The notes beneath the pieces are model-generated. The model was not told where the DNA came from and did no database searches. It saw only the letters and a list, made by a program, of their open reading frames with translations. A stretch of 64,000 bases of DNA from contig OV050031.1 in NCBI GenBank assembly GCA_920105625.2, positions 682,001 to 746,000 of the forward strand, read 5' to 3'. Below are positions 36,968-49,700 of this stretch, one piece after another (within the stretch, counting starts at the first letter, position 1; the number at the start of each line of letters is the position of its first letter). The translations under genes were made by a program, and so were the position numbers. Source of the stretch: Clusia tigrina. Taxonomy: Eukaryota > Arthropoda > Insecta > Diptera > Clusiidae.

Positions 36968-38288
36968 CCTGACAGATTTGTCCACTAGGCTACGAATTTC
37001 AGGCTGTGATTTTCATATTTGATTTCAAATTTCCCCATTCTGCACACTTACGAGTATTTATAAAATAAATACATTTTATGTTCGTGGAGTCCCCAGAGCG
37101 CAGTTAGGCCAATTAATAGTCATTTGAGTCCGTTCGATGTTTGCAGAAGACGCGATTCGTTAAATAGTCCAATAGCAGTGCGCCACACAGACATTAGAGT
37201 TAACATCACAGTCCGCAATTATTCCTTGATTTTTAGAGGACTTATTTGTAGGGTCCGAAACGCTCTGCATAATTCCATTTATACATAACTTGACATGAGT
37301 ACAACTTTAATGTTGTTAGACTGAGTAAATATATAACCATAAACGTTCGAGGACAATTTTTTGGGAAAATATTAGTAAACAAAGATGATCAAGAAAGAGA
37401 AAAAATGCAAAGATACAAGTTGTAATGATCCAAGAAATGATCTAAATATGCAACCACAGAGTTGAGCGACTATTAATTATATAGTAGATCACAACTGACG
37501 TGGAAAATATGAGCGATATGCGCCGCGCACTCAATTAAAAATTGTTTTGATTGATGAGCGTAAAGGTTTTATGTAAATTAAAAAAAATTTTTTTTTTAAT
37601 TGAACTTTAAATCGTACCGAATTCTATCTATATGTAATACTAATTCAAATAGTAAAATACAAAAATAAATATTTGCTAATAACTGTATTTTTAGCAAGAG
37701 CGCGAGGCTGCGTTTCTTTTACACAATTACTTATGCATAGGAACATAATAACTTCTGCGTAATTAACTGCGGTCACGGAGAAATCAACATTGAATAAAAA
37801 TTTGAGTTGAACTGGACTGTGGTATATTGCACTTAACCTAATTTATGTATATATCTCCTGTCAAGGAGATAAAATGCTTGATTTAGTGCGAATAACAATA
37901 CAATAATGAAGAGGAACTGTATATTGATACATAAGGATTAACATTGAAAATAAGTTGCAAATACTTTTTTTTGCATCCAAAACACACTTGTTTTTAGGAT
38001 ATTTATAATATATTTTTTCTTGATTTCTTGAATGTTTTGCAACTAAACAGCTTGTCACAATAGGTCCAAAAGTGGCGGCAGTGACGATGTTCGGATTCGT
38101 AACTTACTACGATGGATTCTGTGACAGGTTCGAGATCTTATTTAAAAAATAAATTAAATGATGAAATTCCCCAAAAAACAACACTAGCCTCAAGCATTCG
38201 CAAGGATCCTATTAAAATCTGAATACTTCAATTATTTGGTTAGTTTATATGTAAAAATTTAAGGAACAATAATTTTGATTATTGTATA
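36968..38288. other. intergenic, no gene recognised
   Basis: AT-rich DNA between the short secreted ORF and the satellite. Nothing supported. Confidence 0.5.
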
Positions 38289-38430
38289 TATTGTGTATAG
38301 TCTAGAATAATGTATAGTGTAGAATAGTGTATAGTGTAGAATAGTGTATAGTGTAGAATAGTGTATAGTGTAGAAAAGTGTATGGTGTAGAAAAGTGTAT
38401 AGTGTTGAAAAGTGTATAGTGTAAAATATA
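38289..38430. repeat. left edge of the 17-bp satellite
   Basis: About eight units of the TAGTGTATAGTGTAGAA repeat, in the same orientation as the main array at 42983-64000. It is cut off from the main array by the inserted retrotransposon. Confidence 0.93.
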
Positions 38431-38611
38431 TTTTAAAAAATTTTTTTTTTTATTGGTTCGGAGGTGGAAATCTGTAAACAGACACTGGGTGCTCTCGCAC
38501 CAGTAGTGTGGGGCTCTTACCCACTAAAACCACCTCCTCAGACGCCTCCCAGACGGTACATAGCCGTTAAGCAATACTTCGTCTGGGAGTGGGTTGGTCA
38601 ACGGACCCCTC

Positions 38612-41218
38612 CTATTGATTCCCTGAACGTCGCCGCCACTCCAAGTGGCGGAGGTCTCGCATAATTGCGGCCGAGGTGTCACACACCACGTCCCATTTCT
38701 CCGGGCACTCGAGCATATAGTGCACGAGGTTGTCCGGTGTCACAGGTTCTCCGCAGACTCTTTGCAGTACCGCTCTGGCACCGCTGTATCGTGGACATGA
38801 AAAAAGAACATGTTCCACGTCCTCGGGCTCTGTGCCTCCACAATTGTCGCAGCAGGGGGATTCCTCCAGCCGGAATCTGTGTAGGTACGCCCGGAAACCT
38901 CCGTGGCCGGTCAGCAGCTGTGTGACGTGATAGTTCACCTCGCCATGCGACCTATCCATCCAGCGTTGGAGATCAGGGATCAATCTCCTCGTCCAACGGC
39001 CCTTTTCGGATGCATCTCATCGGGCTTGCCACTCCTGTATGGTGCTTATGCCTGCTACGCGATCTTCCGCACTCAGCTCGTGCGTACTCTCGCCGTAGTA
39101 TAGGCTCCACGCCTCCTTGGCCAGCAGGTCCAGCGGGATCATACCGGCTATCACCAGCGCGGCGTCTGCAGACACAGTACGGTGTGCTGAGATCGTGCGG
39201 AGCGCACATCTCCTATACGCCGCCTCTATGGTGCGAACGTAGGCCTTTAAGCTCGACTTCTCAGCCCATATGGGCGCTCCATACAGGATTATGGATTTGA
39301 CGACCCCTGAGATGAGCCGTCTTTTCCAGTGCCGTGGCCCTCCGAGATTTGGCATTATCCGGCAGAGCTGGGAACAGGTCCGCGCTGCCTTCTCACCTAA
39401 TCGCCGAAAGTGCTCCTTGAACGTCAGTCTTGCGTCAATCCAGACGCCTAGGTATTTGAGATGTGGGGTCGTGTTAATGGTGCAGTCACCAACCCTTATC
39501 TCCACCACCTCCTGTACCTTTCGACCTGACACAAGGATAGCCTCCGTTTTGTGCTCTGCCAGCTTCAGTCCAACATCCGCCAGCCATCTTCCAACAGTGG
39601 CCACTGTGTGATTGGCCTCTGCTAATACCTCCTCCAGGTGTTTCGCCGTGATCACTAGCGCTATGTCGTCCGCATATCCGATTATTTTAACGTAATCGGG
39701 CACCCGTATGCGGAGAATGCCATCGTACATAACGTTCCAGAGAAGTGGTCCCAGTACAGACCCCTCGGGAACTCCTCCGGTGATCTTGTACGTTTCTACA
39801 CCTCTATCGGACTCGTATAATAGCATCCTGTCGCTAAAATAACTAGTGATGATTCGCCTTAGATAGATGGGAACTTTGAACTCTACCAGCGCTTCTGCTA
39901 TGCGCGCCCAGCTGGCCGAGTTAAAAGCGTTCTTGACGTCGAGGGTGACCACGAGGCAATACCTCTTGGCACCCCCCTTCCATCTCTGGCCCTGAATCGC
40001 CTCCTTCACCGTTTGGACGAGTTCGTCAATGGCGTCCATGGTGGATCTGGCCTTTCGGAAGCCATATTGGCGCCTCGCCAGTATTCCAGCATCCACTATC
40101 GCCTCGTCGATCCGGTCGCATATAATCCGCTCCAGGACCTTCCCTGCTGTGTCCAACATGCACAGGGGACGGTAGGCCGATGGGTCCTCTGCTGGCATAT
40201 CGGCTTTAGGTATCAATACCAACCGCTGCCTTTTCCACCGTTTCGGGAAGACTCCTTACGACAGGCGTCGTAAAGTGACCTCAGTGTTTCTGGGTGTAGT
40301 GCAACTGCGGTTTTCAGCACTCGGTTGGGAATTCCATCTGGGCCAGGTGCCTTCTGGTCCCCAAATTTTCCAACCGCCCGCAACACCTCTTCTGTCATTA
40401 CACTGGGTACTTCTTCGCCCAGCTCGGGAGAGAACTGATCAGGCACATAATTTTGCACTGGGAAGAGCTCTCCCACAATGCGTTTGAGCAAGTTTGGGCA
40501 GCTTGGGGCTGGCTGCCTGTAGCAGGGGAGCTTTTTCATCACGAGCCTATATGCCGTGCCCCACGGTCTTCAACCTATGCACATAGCTCGGTGAAACTCC
40601 TGCGCTTGCTCGCCTTTATGGCCGTCTTCAGCCTTCTTTTAGCCTCTTTGTACAACTGGCGCAGTTGCAGGCAGTCTGGGTTGCCTATTGCACGCTGGTG
40701 CCTTCGTCTTGCTGCGTGGCATTCCTTGCGTAGGCCGGCGATCTCGTCCGTCCACCAATAAACGGATTTATAGTTTCCACCATAGGCCCGCCTGGGCATC
40801 GCCACGTCGCAGGCGCTCTCTAGCTGGCTCGCTAGCTGTTTCGCCATTTCCGCCGCACTGCCTTGCAGCTCAAAGTCCTCCAAAATGACTTCGGCGGCAT
40901 GTAGCAACTGTACACCGTGGTCCCTCCAATGGTCGCTCTGACGTAGCAATCGCTTCTCTCTATGTTGCTTAGTTGTATAGGCTTGGTTCCGCACACCCAA
41001 AGTGCGGCACCACCAGTGGTGTCTTCGGCCCATACTCCTTGGTGCTTGCGCCTATACGGCTCGCTAAGCACTGCAACATCGACCATCTGTTCCCTAACGG
41101 CCTGCTCCAGGAGATCCTGTGCAGCCTCGCAGTGGTTGAGATTGAGTTGGAACAACCTCATCTCCTGCGCCTGGACCTCTTCTCCGCGGCTCGCTTGTAG
41201 GATGGGCATGAGCTGCAT
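38612..41218 (-). pseudogene. retrotransposon ORF2 (EN-RT), disabled
   Basis: In order on the minus strand: an endonuclease start (RLFQLNLNHCEAAQDLLEQ...VAVLSEPY, about 41150-40890); an abrupt junction near 40885-40900 where the catalytic rest of the endonuclease is missing and the pre-RT region begins; KAPGPDGIPNRVLK (about 40350); reverse transcriptase with YGFRKARSTMDAI, VTLDVKNAFNSASW, GGVPEGSVLGPLLWN and YADD (39665-39676); and a C-terminal finger (CCDNCGGTEPEDVEHVLFSC). Other lesions are a stop near 40575, a frame change near 40540, another near 40255, and an in-frame TGA at 39017-39019 where a Trp is expected. The RT palm itself is unbroken over about 400 codons. It encodes retrotransposition enzymes that are no longer functional. 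Confidence 0.9.
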
Positions 41219-42511
41219 CCTGTCGGATGCTCCACATCCTTGCGGCCGCTGGCCTTACAGAGGGCACAGGTGGGGGCCTTGTCGCACTCCCGTGCGTTAT
41301 GGCCCCCTGTGCCGCATCTGTAGCACTTGTGGCGCCAATCGTCCTTGCTACCGCATTTCTGCGCGGTGTGGCCGAACTCTATACATTTGTAAGAACGCAG
41401 GGGAGTCACCTTTTCGCGCACCCGGCATGAGGTCCATCCGACTCTCAGCCTGCCAGCTTTCAGAAGAGCTGCGGCTGCCTGGGGCGACAGACTGATGACC
41501 GCTGTCTGTGTTCCACCGTACGCTTTCCTGAGGGACCTGATTGCATCCACGGGAGGTCTCTCCGAGAGATTGGCTGTACACAGCGCCTCGTGGATATCTT
41601 CCACCGTGGTTACTTCGACCAGGTCTTTCACCTCCACTAGGGTTTCCTGCGTGAGCTTACGCACCTCCACACTGGTTCCCAGGACAGTCGCCACCGCCTC
41701 ATGATACTGGGGTGTCTTTGGATCTGCCTCCACGCTCAACTCCAGCAGCAGTTCACCCTTGGCCGTCTTTCCGATCCTGCGGACGCTCTCTCCCAGCTCT
41801 GACAGCTGCGGGTCCCTCTTGATCTTGCGGAGGATGTCCGCGTAGCTCACCGTGCCAGTTTCCCTGATGACGATGGCATCGGGGCGCGCTGGCTTAGGCT
41901 TCGGCCCCTTCCGCTTCGCTTGGGGTCTGGAACGAACTGTGGTCCACTCAACTTTTGCACCCTCCGCCTTTCCAGCCATAGGCTTATGGGTCTTAGGATT
42001 TGGCCGGGTTACCGTTTTCTCGGCCGCCAGTGTCGGGGCATCCCCCCTCCTCCTCTTAGCTACCGCTCGGCTAGTCGGACTTACTTGCTCCGGATCCCCC
42101 TTCTCACGGGGGCGCTTTGGCGTTGCGACTACGGCCGCGTAGCTGTTCGCCTGGGCAGGGGCTGCCCGGGAAGACGCACCGGCTTTGCCTTGGTTGTCCA
42201 CAGGAGAGCCGCCAACCTGCACCTCCTTGTCCACCTTCTCCGTCCGCCCTACAGTCTGGACTGCCCTGTCGGCTTGCACCAGCTGTGGCACTCTCGCAGC
42301 CGTACCTGCGTCCTGCTCCTCGACGACCTGCAAGCAGACATCCCGGATTTTGGATGCCTTCCGCTTGATGTCGGCATGTACATTGTGCCTTGGCACAAGG
42401 AAAGCTATGAGTGCTTCAATGTGCCACCAGCGCTAGTCGGGAATGTTACATCCGAGCCTGCACTGCCAATTTAATGGTGACGAGCATCGAGCGTTTCCTG
42501 AGACCTGCCAT
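41158..42511 (-). pseudogene. retrotransposon ORF1 (Gag-like, zinc knuckles), damaged
   Basis: The open frame runs from about 42435 to 41158. Its N-terminal part is charged and Ala/Lys-rich; an RNA-binding region (SYADILRKIKRDPQL, VRRIGKTAKGELLLEL) and then the zinc knuckles follow. Knuckle 2 is intact (CYRCGTGGHNAREC). Knuckle 1 reads SYKCIEFGHTAQKC, with Ser where the first Cys belongs. A third Cys-rich motif follows (CALCKASG...HPTGCSSC). No ATG is present in the main frame. An ATG at 42509-42511 opens a frame that closes at TAA near 42447, suggesting a frameshift near the original start. It overlaps or abuts ORF2, as in R1-type elements. Confidence 0.85.
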
Positions 42512-42689
42512 GGTTTTAACGGGATGGGGGCGATTGTGGCATTAAGCTACCAGCCATTTCTGTAAGATTTCACTCTTACTTACTGAAGTGGCAGCATACC
42601 GCAATCGTCAGCCCACAAGCATCAGCTTATTTTCTATGTTTCCGGTATGCCATAATCAAGGCTTTACCGGTCTCGGCCTTGATTTGAGG

Positions 42690-42775
42690 TACAACAGATC
42701 CCACGATGTCCCTTTATGGTCCCACGATGGTCCCTCGCTGTTCCATCGTTGATCCCTCGTTGTCCCCCGTTCCCC
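42690..42775 (-). repeat. degenerate GC-rich tandem motif in retroelement 5' UTR
   Basis: Repeated variants of TCCC(A/T)CG(A/T)TG(G/T)TCCC in about 85 bases, upstream of ORF1. Such short repeats can occur in 5' UTRs of non-LTR elements; function unknown. Confidence 0.5.
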
Positions 42776-45700
42776 AGACAGCCGCCCCATGAGGGGGTCA
42801 TCGCTATCTCTGGGTGCGTTGCTCACTTCAGCGGGCCATCAGCGGGTGCTGGTGTGCCATTGCCCGGGGCCGCCACGTGGAGGCAGTGAGTCTTCTTGAG
42901 GGTGTCCCACACCAGGATCGCTCTAGCCCCTCCCAGTGAGGGGCAATTAGATGCTTTGCCTGACTGGTTCCCCCCTGACCCCTAGTGTAGAATAGTGTAT
43001 AATATAGAAAAGCGTATAGTGTAGAACAGTGTATAGTGTAGAAAAGTGTATAGTGTAGAATAGTGTATAATATAGAATAGTGTATAGTGTAGAATAGTGT
43101 ATCGTGTAGAAAAGTGTATAGTGTAGAAAAGTGTATAGTGTAGAATATTGTATAGTGTAGAATAGTGTATAATGTACAAGTGTATAGTGTAAAAAAATGT
43201 ATAGTGTAGAATAGTTTATAGTGTAGAATAGTGTATAGTGTAGAAAAGTGTATAGTGTAGAATAGTGTATAGTGTAGAAAAGTGTATAGTGTAGAAAAGT
43301 GTATAGTGTAGAATAGTGTAGAATAGTGAAGAAAAGTGTATAGTGTATAGTGTAGAAAATTGTATAGTGTAGAATAGTGTATAATGTACAAGTGTATAGT
43401 GTAAAAAAGTGTATAGTGTAGAATAGTTTATAGTGTAGAATAGTGTATAGTGTAGAAAAGTGTATAGTGTAGAATATTGTATAGTGTAAAATAGTGTATA
43501 GTGTAGAAAAGTGTATAATGTAGAATATATAGTGTAGAATAGTGTATAGTGTAGAAAAGTGTATAGTGTAGAAAAGTGTATAGTGTAGAATATTGTATAG
43601 TGTAGAATAGTGTATAATGTACAAGTGTATGGTGTAAAAAAGTGTATAGTGTAGAATAGTTTATAGTGTAGAATAGTGTATAGTGTAGAAAAGTGTATAG
43701 TGTAGAATAGTGTATAGTGTAGAATAGTGAATAGTGTAGAAAAGTGTATAGTGTAGAATAGTGAAGAAAAGTGTATAGTGTAGAATATTGTATAGTGTAG
43801 AATAGTGTACAGTGTAGAATAGTGTACAATATAGAAAAGCGTATAGTGTAGAATAGTGAAGAATACTGTATAGTGTATAGTGTATAATGTAGAATAGTGT
43901 ATAGTGTATAATGTAGAATAGTGTATAGTGTAGAATAGTGTATAGTGTAGAAAAGTGTATAGTGTAGAATAGTGTATAGTGTACAATAGTGTATAGTGTA
44001 GAATAGTGTATAGTGTAGAAAAGTGTATAGTGTAGAATAGTGTATAATGTAGAAAAGTGTATAGTGTAGAATAGTGTATAGTGTAGAATAGTGTATAATG
44101 TAGAATAGTGCATAGTGTATAATAGTGTACAGTGTAGAATAGTGTATAGTGTAGAAAAGTGTGTAGTGTAGAATAGTGTATAGTGTAGAAAAGTATATGG
44201 TGTAGAAAAGTGTATAGTGTAGAAGAGTGTATAGTGTAGAATAGTGTATAATATAGAAAAGCGTATAATGTAGAATAATGTATAGTGTATAATGTAGAAT
44301 AGTGCATAGTGTATAATAGTGTACAGTGTAGAATAGTGTATAGTGTAGAAAAGTGTGTAGTGTAGAATAGTGTATAGTGTAGAAAAGTATATGGTGTAGA
44401 AAAGTATATGGTGTAGAAAAGTGTATAGAGTATAGTGTATAATGTAGAATAATGTATAGTGTAGACTAGTGTATAATGAAGAATAGTGTATAGCATAGAA
44501 TAGTGTTTAGTGTAGAAAAGTGTTTAGTGTAGAATAGTGTATAATGTAGAAAAGCGTATAGTGTAGTATAGTGTATAATGTAGAAAAGTGTATAGTGTAG
44601 AATAGTGTATAATGTAGAATAGTGTATAGTGTATAATAGTGTATAGAGTATAGTGTATAATGTAGAATAATGTATAGTGAAGAATAGTGTATAGTGAAGA
44701 ATAGTGTATAGCGTAGAATAGTGTATAGTGTAGAAAAGTGTTTAGTGTAGAATAGTGTATAATGTAGAAAAGCGTATAGTGTAGAATAGTGTATAGTGTA
44801 AAAAAGTGTATAGTGTAGAATAGTTTATTGTGTAGAATAGTGTATAGTGTAGAAAAGTGTATAGTGTAGAATAGTGTATAGTGTACAATAGTGTATAGTG
44901 TAGAAAAGTGTATAGTGTAGAATAGTGTATAGTGTAGAAAAGTGTATAGTTTAGAATAGTGTATAGTGTAGAATAATGTAGAATAGTATATAGTGCATAA
45001 TGTAGAATAGTGTAGAAAAGTGTATAATGTAGAAAGCGTATAGTGTAGAATAGTGTATAATGTAGAAAAGTGTATAGTGTAGAAAAGTGTATAGTGTAGA
45101 AAAGTGTATAGTGTAGAATAGTGTATAGTGTAGAAAAGTGTGTAGTGTAGAATAGTGTATAGTGTAGAAAAGTATATGGTGTAGAATAGTGAAGAATAGT
45201 GTATAGTGTAGAATAGTGTATAATGTAGAATACTGTATACTGTAGAATAGTGTATAGTGTAGAAAATTGTATAGTGTAGAATAGTGTATAGTGTAGAATA
45301 GTGTATAGTGTAGAAAAGTGTATAGTTTAGAATAGTGTATAGTGTAGAATAATGTAGAATAGTATATAGTGCATAATGTAGAATAGTGTATAGTGTAGAA
45401 AAGTGTATAGTGTAGAAAAGTGTATATCGTAGAATAGTGAAGAATAGTGTATAGTGTAGAATAGTGTATAATGTAGAATAGTGAAGAATAGTGTATAGTG
45501 TAGAATAGTGTATAATGTAGAATAGTGTATAGTGTAGAAAAGTGTATAGTGTAGAATAGTGTATAGTGTAGAATAGTGTATAGTGTAGAATAGTGTATAG
45601 TTTAGAATAGTGTATAGTGTAGGATAATGTAGAATAGTATATAGTGCATAATGTAGAATAGTGTATAGTGTAGAAAAGTGTATAGTGTAGAAAAGTGTAT

Positions 45701-46520
45701 ATCGTAGAATAGTGAAGAATAGTATATAGTGTAGAATAGTGTATAGTGTAGAAAAGTGTATAGTGTAGAATAGTGTATAGTGTAGAATAGTGTATAGTGT
45801 AGAAAAGTGTATAGTTTATAATAGTGTATAGTGTAGAAAAGTGTATAGTTTAGAATAGTGTATAGTGTAGAATAATGGAGAATAGTATATAGTGCATAAT
45901 GTAGAATAGTGTATAGTGCAGAAAAGTGTATAGTGTAGAAAAGTGTATAGTGTAGAAAAGTGTATAGTGTTGAATATTGCATAGTGTAGAATAGTGTATA
46001 ATGTAGAAAAGTGTATAGTGTAAAAAAGTGTATAGTGTAGAATAGTGTATAGTGTAGAATAGTGTATAGTGTAGGAAAGTGTATAGTGTGGAATAGTCTA
46101 TAGTGTACAATAGTGTATAGTGTAGAATAGTGTATAGTGTTGAAAAGTGTATAATGTAGAGATGTTTATAGTGTAGAAAAATGTATAGTGTAGAATTGTG
46201 TATAGTGTAGAATAGTGTATAATGTAGAAAAGTGTATAGTGTAGAATAGTGTATAATGTAGGAAAGTGTATAGTGTAGAATTGTGTATAGTGTAGAAATG
46301 TGTATAGTGTATAGTGTAGAATTGTGTATAATGTAGAAAAGTGTATTGCGTAGAATAGAGTATAGTGTAGAAAAGTGTATAGAGTAGAATAGTGTATAAT
46401 GTAGAATAGTGTATAATGTAGAAAAGTGTATAGTGTAGAAAAATGTATAGTGTAGAATAGTGCATAGTGTAGAAAAGTGTATAGTGTAAAATAATGTAGA
46501 ATAGTGTATAGTGTAGAAAG

Positions 46521-46529
46521 CACTTTTCT
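46521..46529. repeat. inverted fragment of the satellite unit
   Basis: CACTTTTCT here is the reverse complement of AGAAAAGTG, a common unit junction, and sits directly after AGAAAG. It is the only opposite-strand unit fragment I noticed in the array. Confidence 0.7.
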
Positions 46530-46749
46530 GGTGTAGAAAAGTGTAAAGTGTGGAATAGTGCATAGTGTAGAAAAGTGTATAGTGTAAAATAATGTAGAAT
46601 AGTGTATAGTGTAGAATAGTGTATAGTGTAGAATAGTGTATAAGTGTAGAATAGTGTGTAGTGTAGATTAGTGTGTAATGTAGAAAAGTGTATAGTGTAG
46701 AAAAATGTACAGTGTAGAATAGTGTATAGTGTAGAAAAGTTTATAGTGT

Positions 46750-49700
46750 AAAATAATGTAGAATAGTGTATAGAGTAGAATAGTGTATAGTGTAGAATAG
46801 TGTAGAAAAGTGTATAGTGTATAATGTAGAATAGTGTATAGTGTAGAATAGAGTATAATGTAGAAAAGTGTATGGTGTAGAAAAGTGTAAAGTGTAGAAT
46901 AGTGTATAGTGTAGAATAGTGTATAATGTAGAAAAGTGTATAGTGTAGAATAGTGTATAGTGTAGAAATGTGTATAGAGTAGAATAGTGTATAGTGTAGA
47001 ATAGTGTATAATGTAGAAAAGTGTATTGTGTAGCATAGTGTATAATGTAGAAAAGTGTATAGAGTAGAATAGTGTATAATGTAGAAAAATGTATAATGTA
47101 GAAAAGTGTATAGTGTAGAATTGTGTATAGTGTAGAATAGTGTATAATGTAGAAATGTGTATAGTGTAGAAAAATGTATAGTGTAGAATAGTGTATAGTG
47201 TAGAAAAGTGTACAGTGTAAAATAATGTAGAATAGTGTATAGTGTAGAATAGTGTAGAAAAGTAAATAGTGTATAATGTAGAATAGTGTATAGTGTCGAA
47301 TAGTGTATAGTGTAGAAAAGTGTATAGTGTAGAATAGTGTATAGTGTAGAATAGTGTATAATGTAGAAAAGTGTATAGTGTAAAAAAATGTATAGTGTAG
47401 AATAGTGTGTAGTGTAGAAAAGTGTATGGTGTAGAAAAGTGGATGGTATAGAAAAGTGTATAGTGGAGAAAAGTGTATAGTGTAGAATAGTGTATAGTGT
47501 AGAATAGTGTATAAAGTAGAAAAACTTATAGTGTAGAATAGTGTATAACATAGAAAAGTGTATAGTGTAGAATAGTGAAGAATAGTGTATAGTGTAGAAT
47601 AATGTATAGTGTAGAATAGTGTATAGAGAAGAATAGTGTATAGCGTAGAATAGTGTTTAGTGTAGAATAGTGTACAGTGTAGAATAGTGTATAGTGTAGA
47701 AAAGTGTATAGTGTAGAAAAGTGTATAGTGTAGAAAAGTGTATAGTGTATAATAGTGTACAGTGTAGAATAGTGTATAGTGTAGAATAGTGTATAGTGTA
47801 GAATAGTGTAGAAAAGAGTATAGTGTATAGAGTAGAATATTTCATCGTGTAGAATAGTGTATAATGTAGAAAAGTGTATAGTGTAAAAAAGTGTATAGTG
47901 TAGAATAGAGTATAGTGTAGAATAGTGTATAGTGTAGCAAAGTGTATAGTGTAGAATAGTGTATAGTGTACAATAGTGTATAGTGTAGAATAGTGTATAG
48001 TGTAGAAAAGTGTATAGTGTACAATAGTGTATAGTGTAGAAAAATGTATAGTGTAGAAAAGTGTATGGTATAGAAAAGTGTATAGTGGAGAAAAGTGTAT
48101 AGTGTAGAATAGTGTATAGTGTAGAATAGTGTATAATGTAGAAAAACGTATAGTGTAGAATAGTGTATAACATAGAAAAGTGTATAGTGTAGAATAGTGT
48201 ATAATATAGAAAAGCGTATAGTGTAGAATAGTGTATAATGTAGAAAAGTGTATAGTGTAGAAAAGTGTATAGTGTAGAATAGTGAAAAATAGTGTATAGT
48301 GTAGAATAGTGTATAATGTAGAATAGTGTATAGTGTAGAATAATGTATAGTGTAGAATAGTGTATAGAGAAGAATAGTGTATAGCGTAGAATAGTGTTTA
48401 GTGTAGAATAGTTTACAGTGTAGAATAGTGTATAGTGTAGAAAAGTGTTTAGTGTAGAAAAGTGTATAGTGTATAGAGTAGAATATTGCATCGTGTAGAA
48501 TAGTGTATAATGTAGAATAGTGTATAGTGTAGAAAAGTGTATAGTGTAGAATAGTGTATAGTGTAGAAAAGTGTATAGTGTAGAATATTGTATAGTGTAG
48601 AAAAGTGTAAGAATAGTGTATAGTGTAGAATAGTATATAGTGTAGAGTAGTAAATAATGTAGAAAAGTGTATAGTGTAGAAGCGTGTATAGTGTAGAATA
48701 GTGTATAATATAGAATAGTGTATAGTGTAGAATAGTGTATAGTGTAGAAATGTGTATAGTGTAAAATAATGTAGAGTAGTGTATAGTGTAGAAGCGTGTA
48801 TAGTGTAGAATAGTGTATAGTGTAGAAAAGTGTATAGTGTAGAAATGTGTAAAGTGTAGAATAATGTATAATGTAGAAAAGTGTATTGTGTAGAAAAGTG
48901 TATAGTGTAGAATAGTGTATAGTGTAGCAATGTGTATAGTGTAAAATAATGTAGAATAGTGTATAGTGTAGAAGCGTGTATAGTGTAGAATAGTGTATAA
49001 TATAGAAAAGCGTATAGTGTAGAACAGTGTATAATGTAGAAAAGTGTATAGAGTAGAATAGTGTATAGTGTAGAAATGTGTATAGTGTAAAATAATGTAG
49101 AATAGTGTATAGTGTAGAAGCGTGTATAGGGTAGAATAGTGTATAGTGTAGAATAATGTATAATGTAGAAATGTGTATTGTGTAGAATAGTGTATAGTGA
49201 AGAATAGAGTATAATGTAGAAAAGTGTATGGTGTAGAAAAGTGTAAAGTGTAGAATAGTGAAGAATAGTGTATAGTGTAGAATAGTGTATAATGTAGAAT
49301 AGTGTATAGTGTATTATAGTGTATAGTGTAGAATAGTGTATAGTGTAGAATAGTGTATAGTGTAGAATAGTGTAGAAAAGTGTATAGTGTATAATGTAGA
49401 ATAGTGTATAGTGCAGAATAGTGTATAATATAGAAAAGCGTATAGTGTAGAACAGTGTATAATGTAGAAAAGTGTATAGAGTAGAATAGTGTATAGTGTA
49501 GAAATGTGTATAGTGTAAAATAATGTAGAATAGTGTATAGTGTAGAAGCGTGTATAGGGTAGAATAGTGTATAGTGTAGAAAAGTGTATAGTGTAGAAAT
49601 GTGTATAGTGTAGAATAATGTATAATGTAGAAAAGTGTATTGTGTAGAAAAGTGTACAGTGTAGAATAGTGTATAGTGTAGAAAATTGTATAGTGTAAAA

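Larger units (their letters stand above)
38441..42982 (-). mobile_element. R1-clade-like non-LTR retrotransposon, defective
   Basis: A 4.5-kb GC-rich unit within an AT-rich array, read on the minus strand. It has a 5' UTR (about 42512-42982), ORF1 with zinc knuckles, ORF2 with apurinic-type endonuclease remnant, reverse transcriptase (GYADDIAL) and C-terminal CCHC-like finger, then a 3' UTR and a short poly(A) (the T run at 38441-38450 on the plus strand). There are no LTRs. TAGTGTA(A/G)AATA occurs at both borders, but this motif belongs to the satellite, so a target-site duplication cannot be proven. Two-ORF organisation, knuckles in both proteins and insertion into a simple tandem repeat resemble the R1 clade, which includes repeat-targeting lineages (TRAS, SART, Waldo). 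Numerous lesions make the copy inactive. Confidence 0.9.

Noticed and set aside
41920..42474. 184-codon plus-strand frame
   Set aside because: Antisense shadow of the retrotransposon ORF1 in GC-rich sequence.
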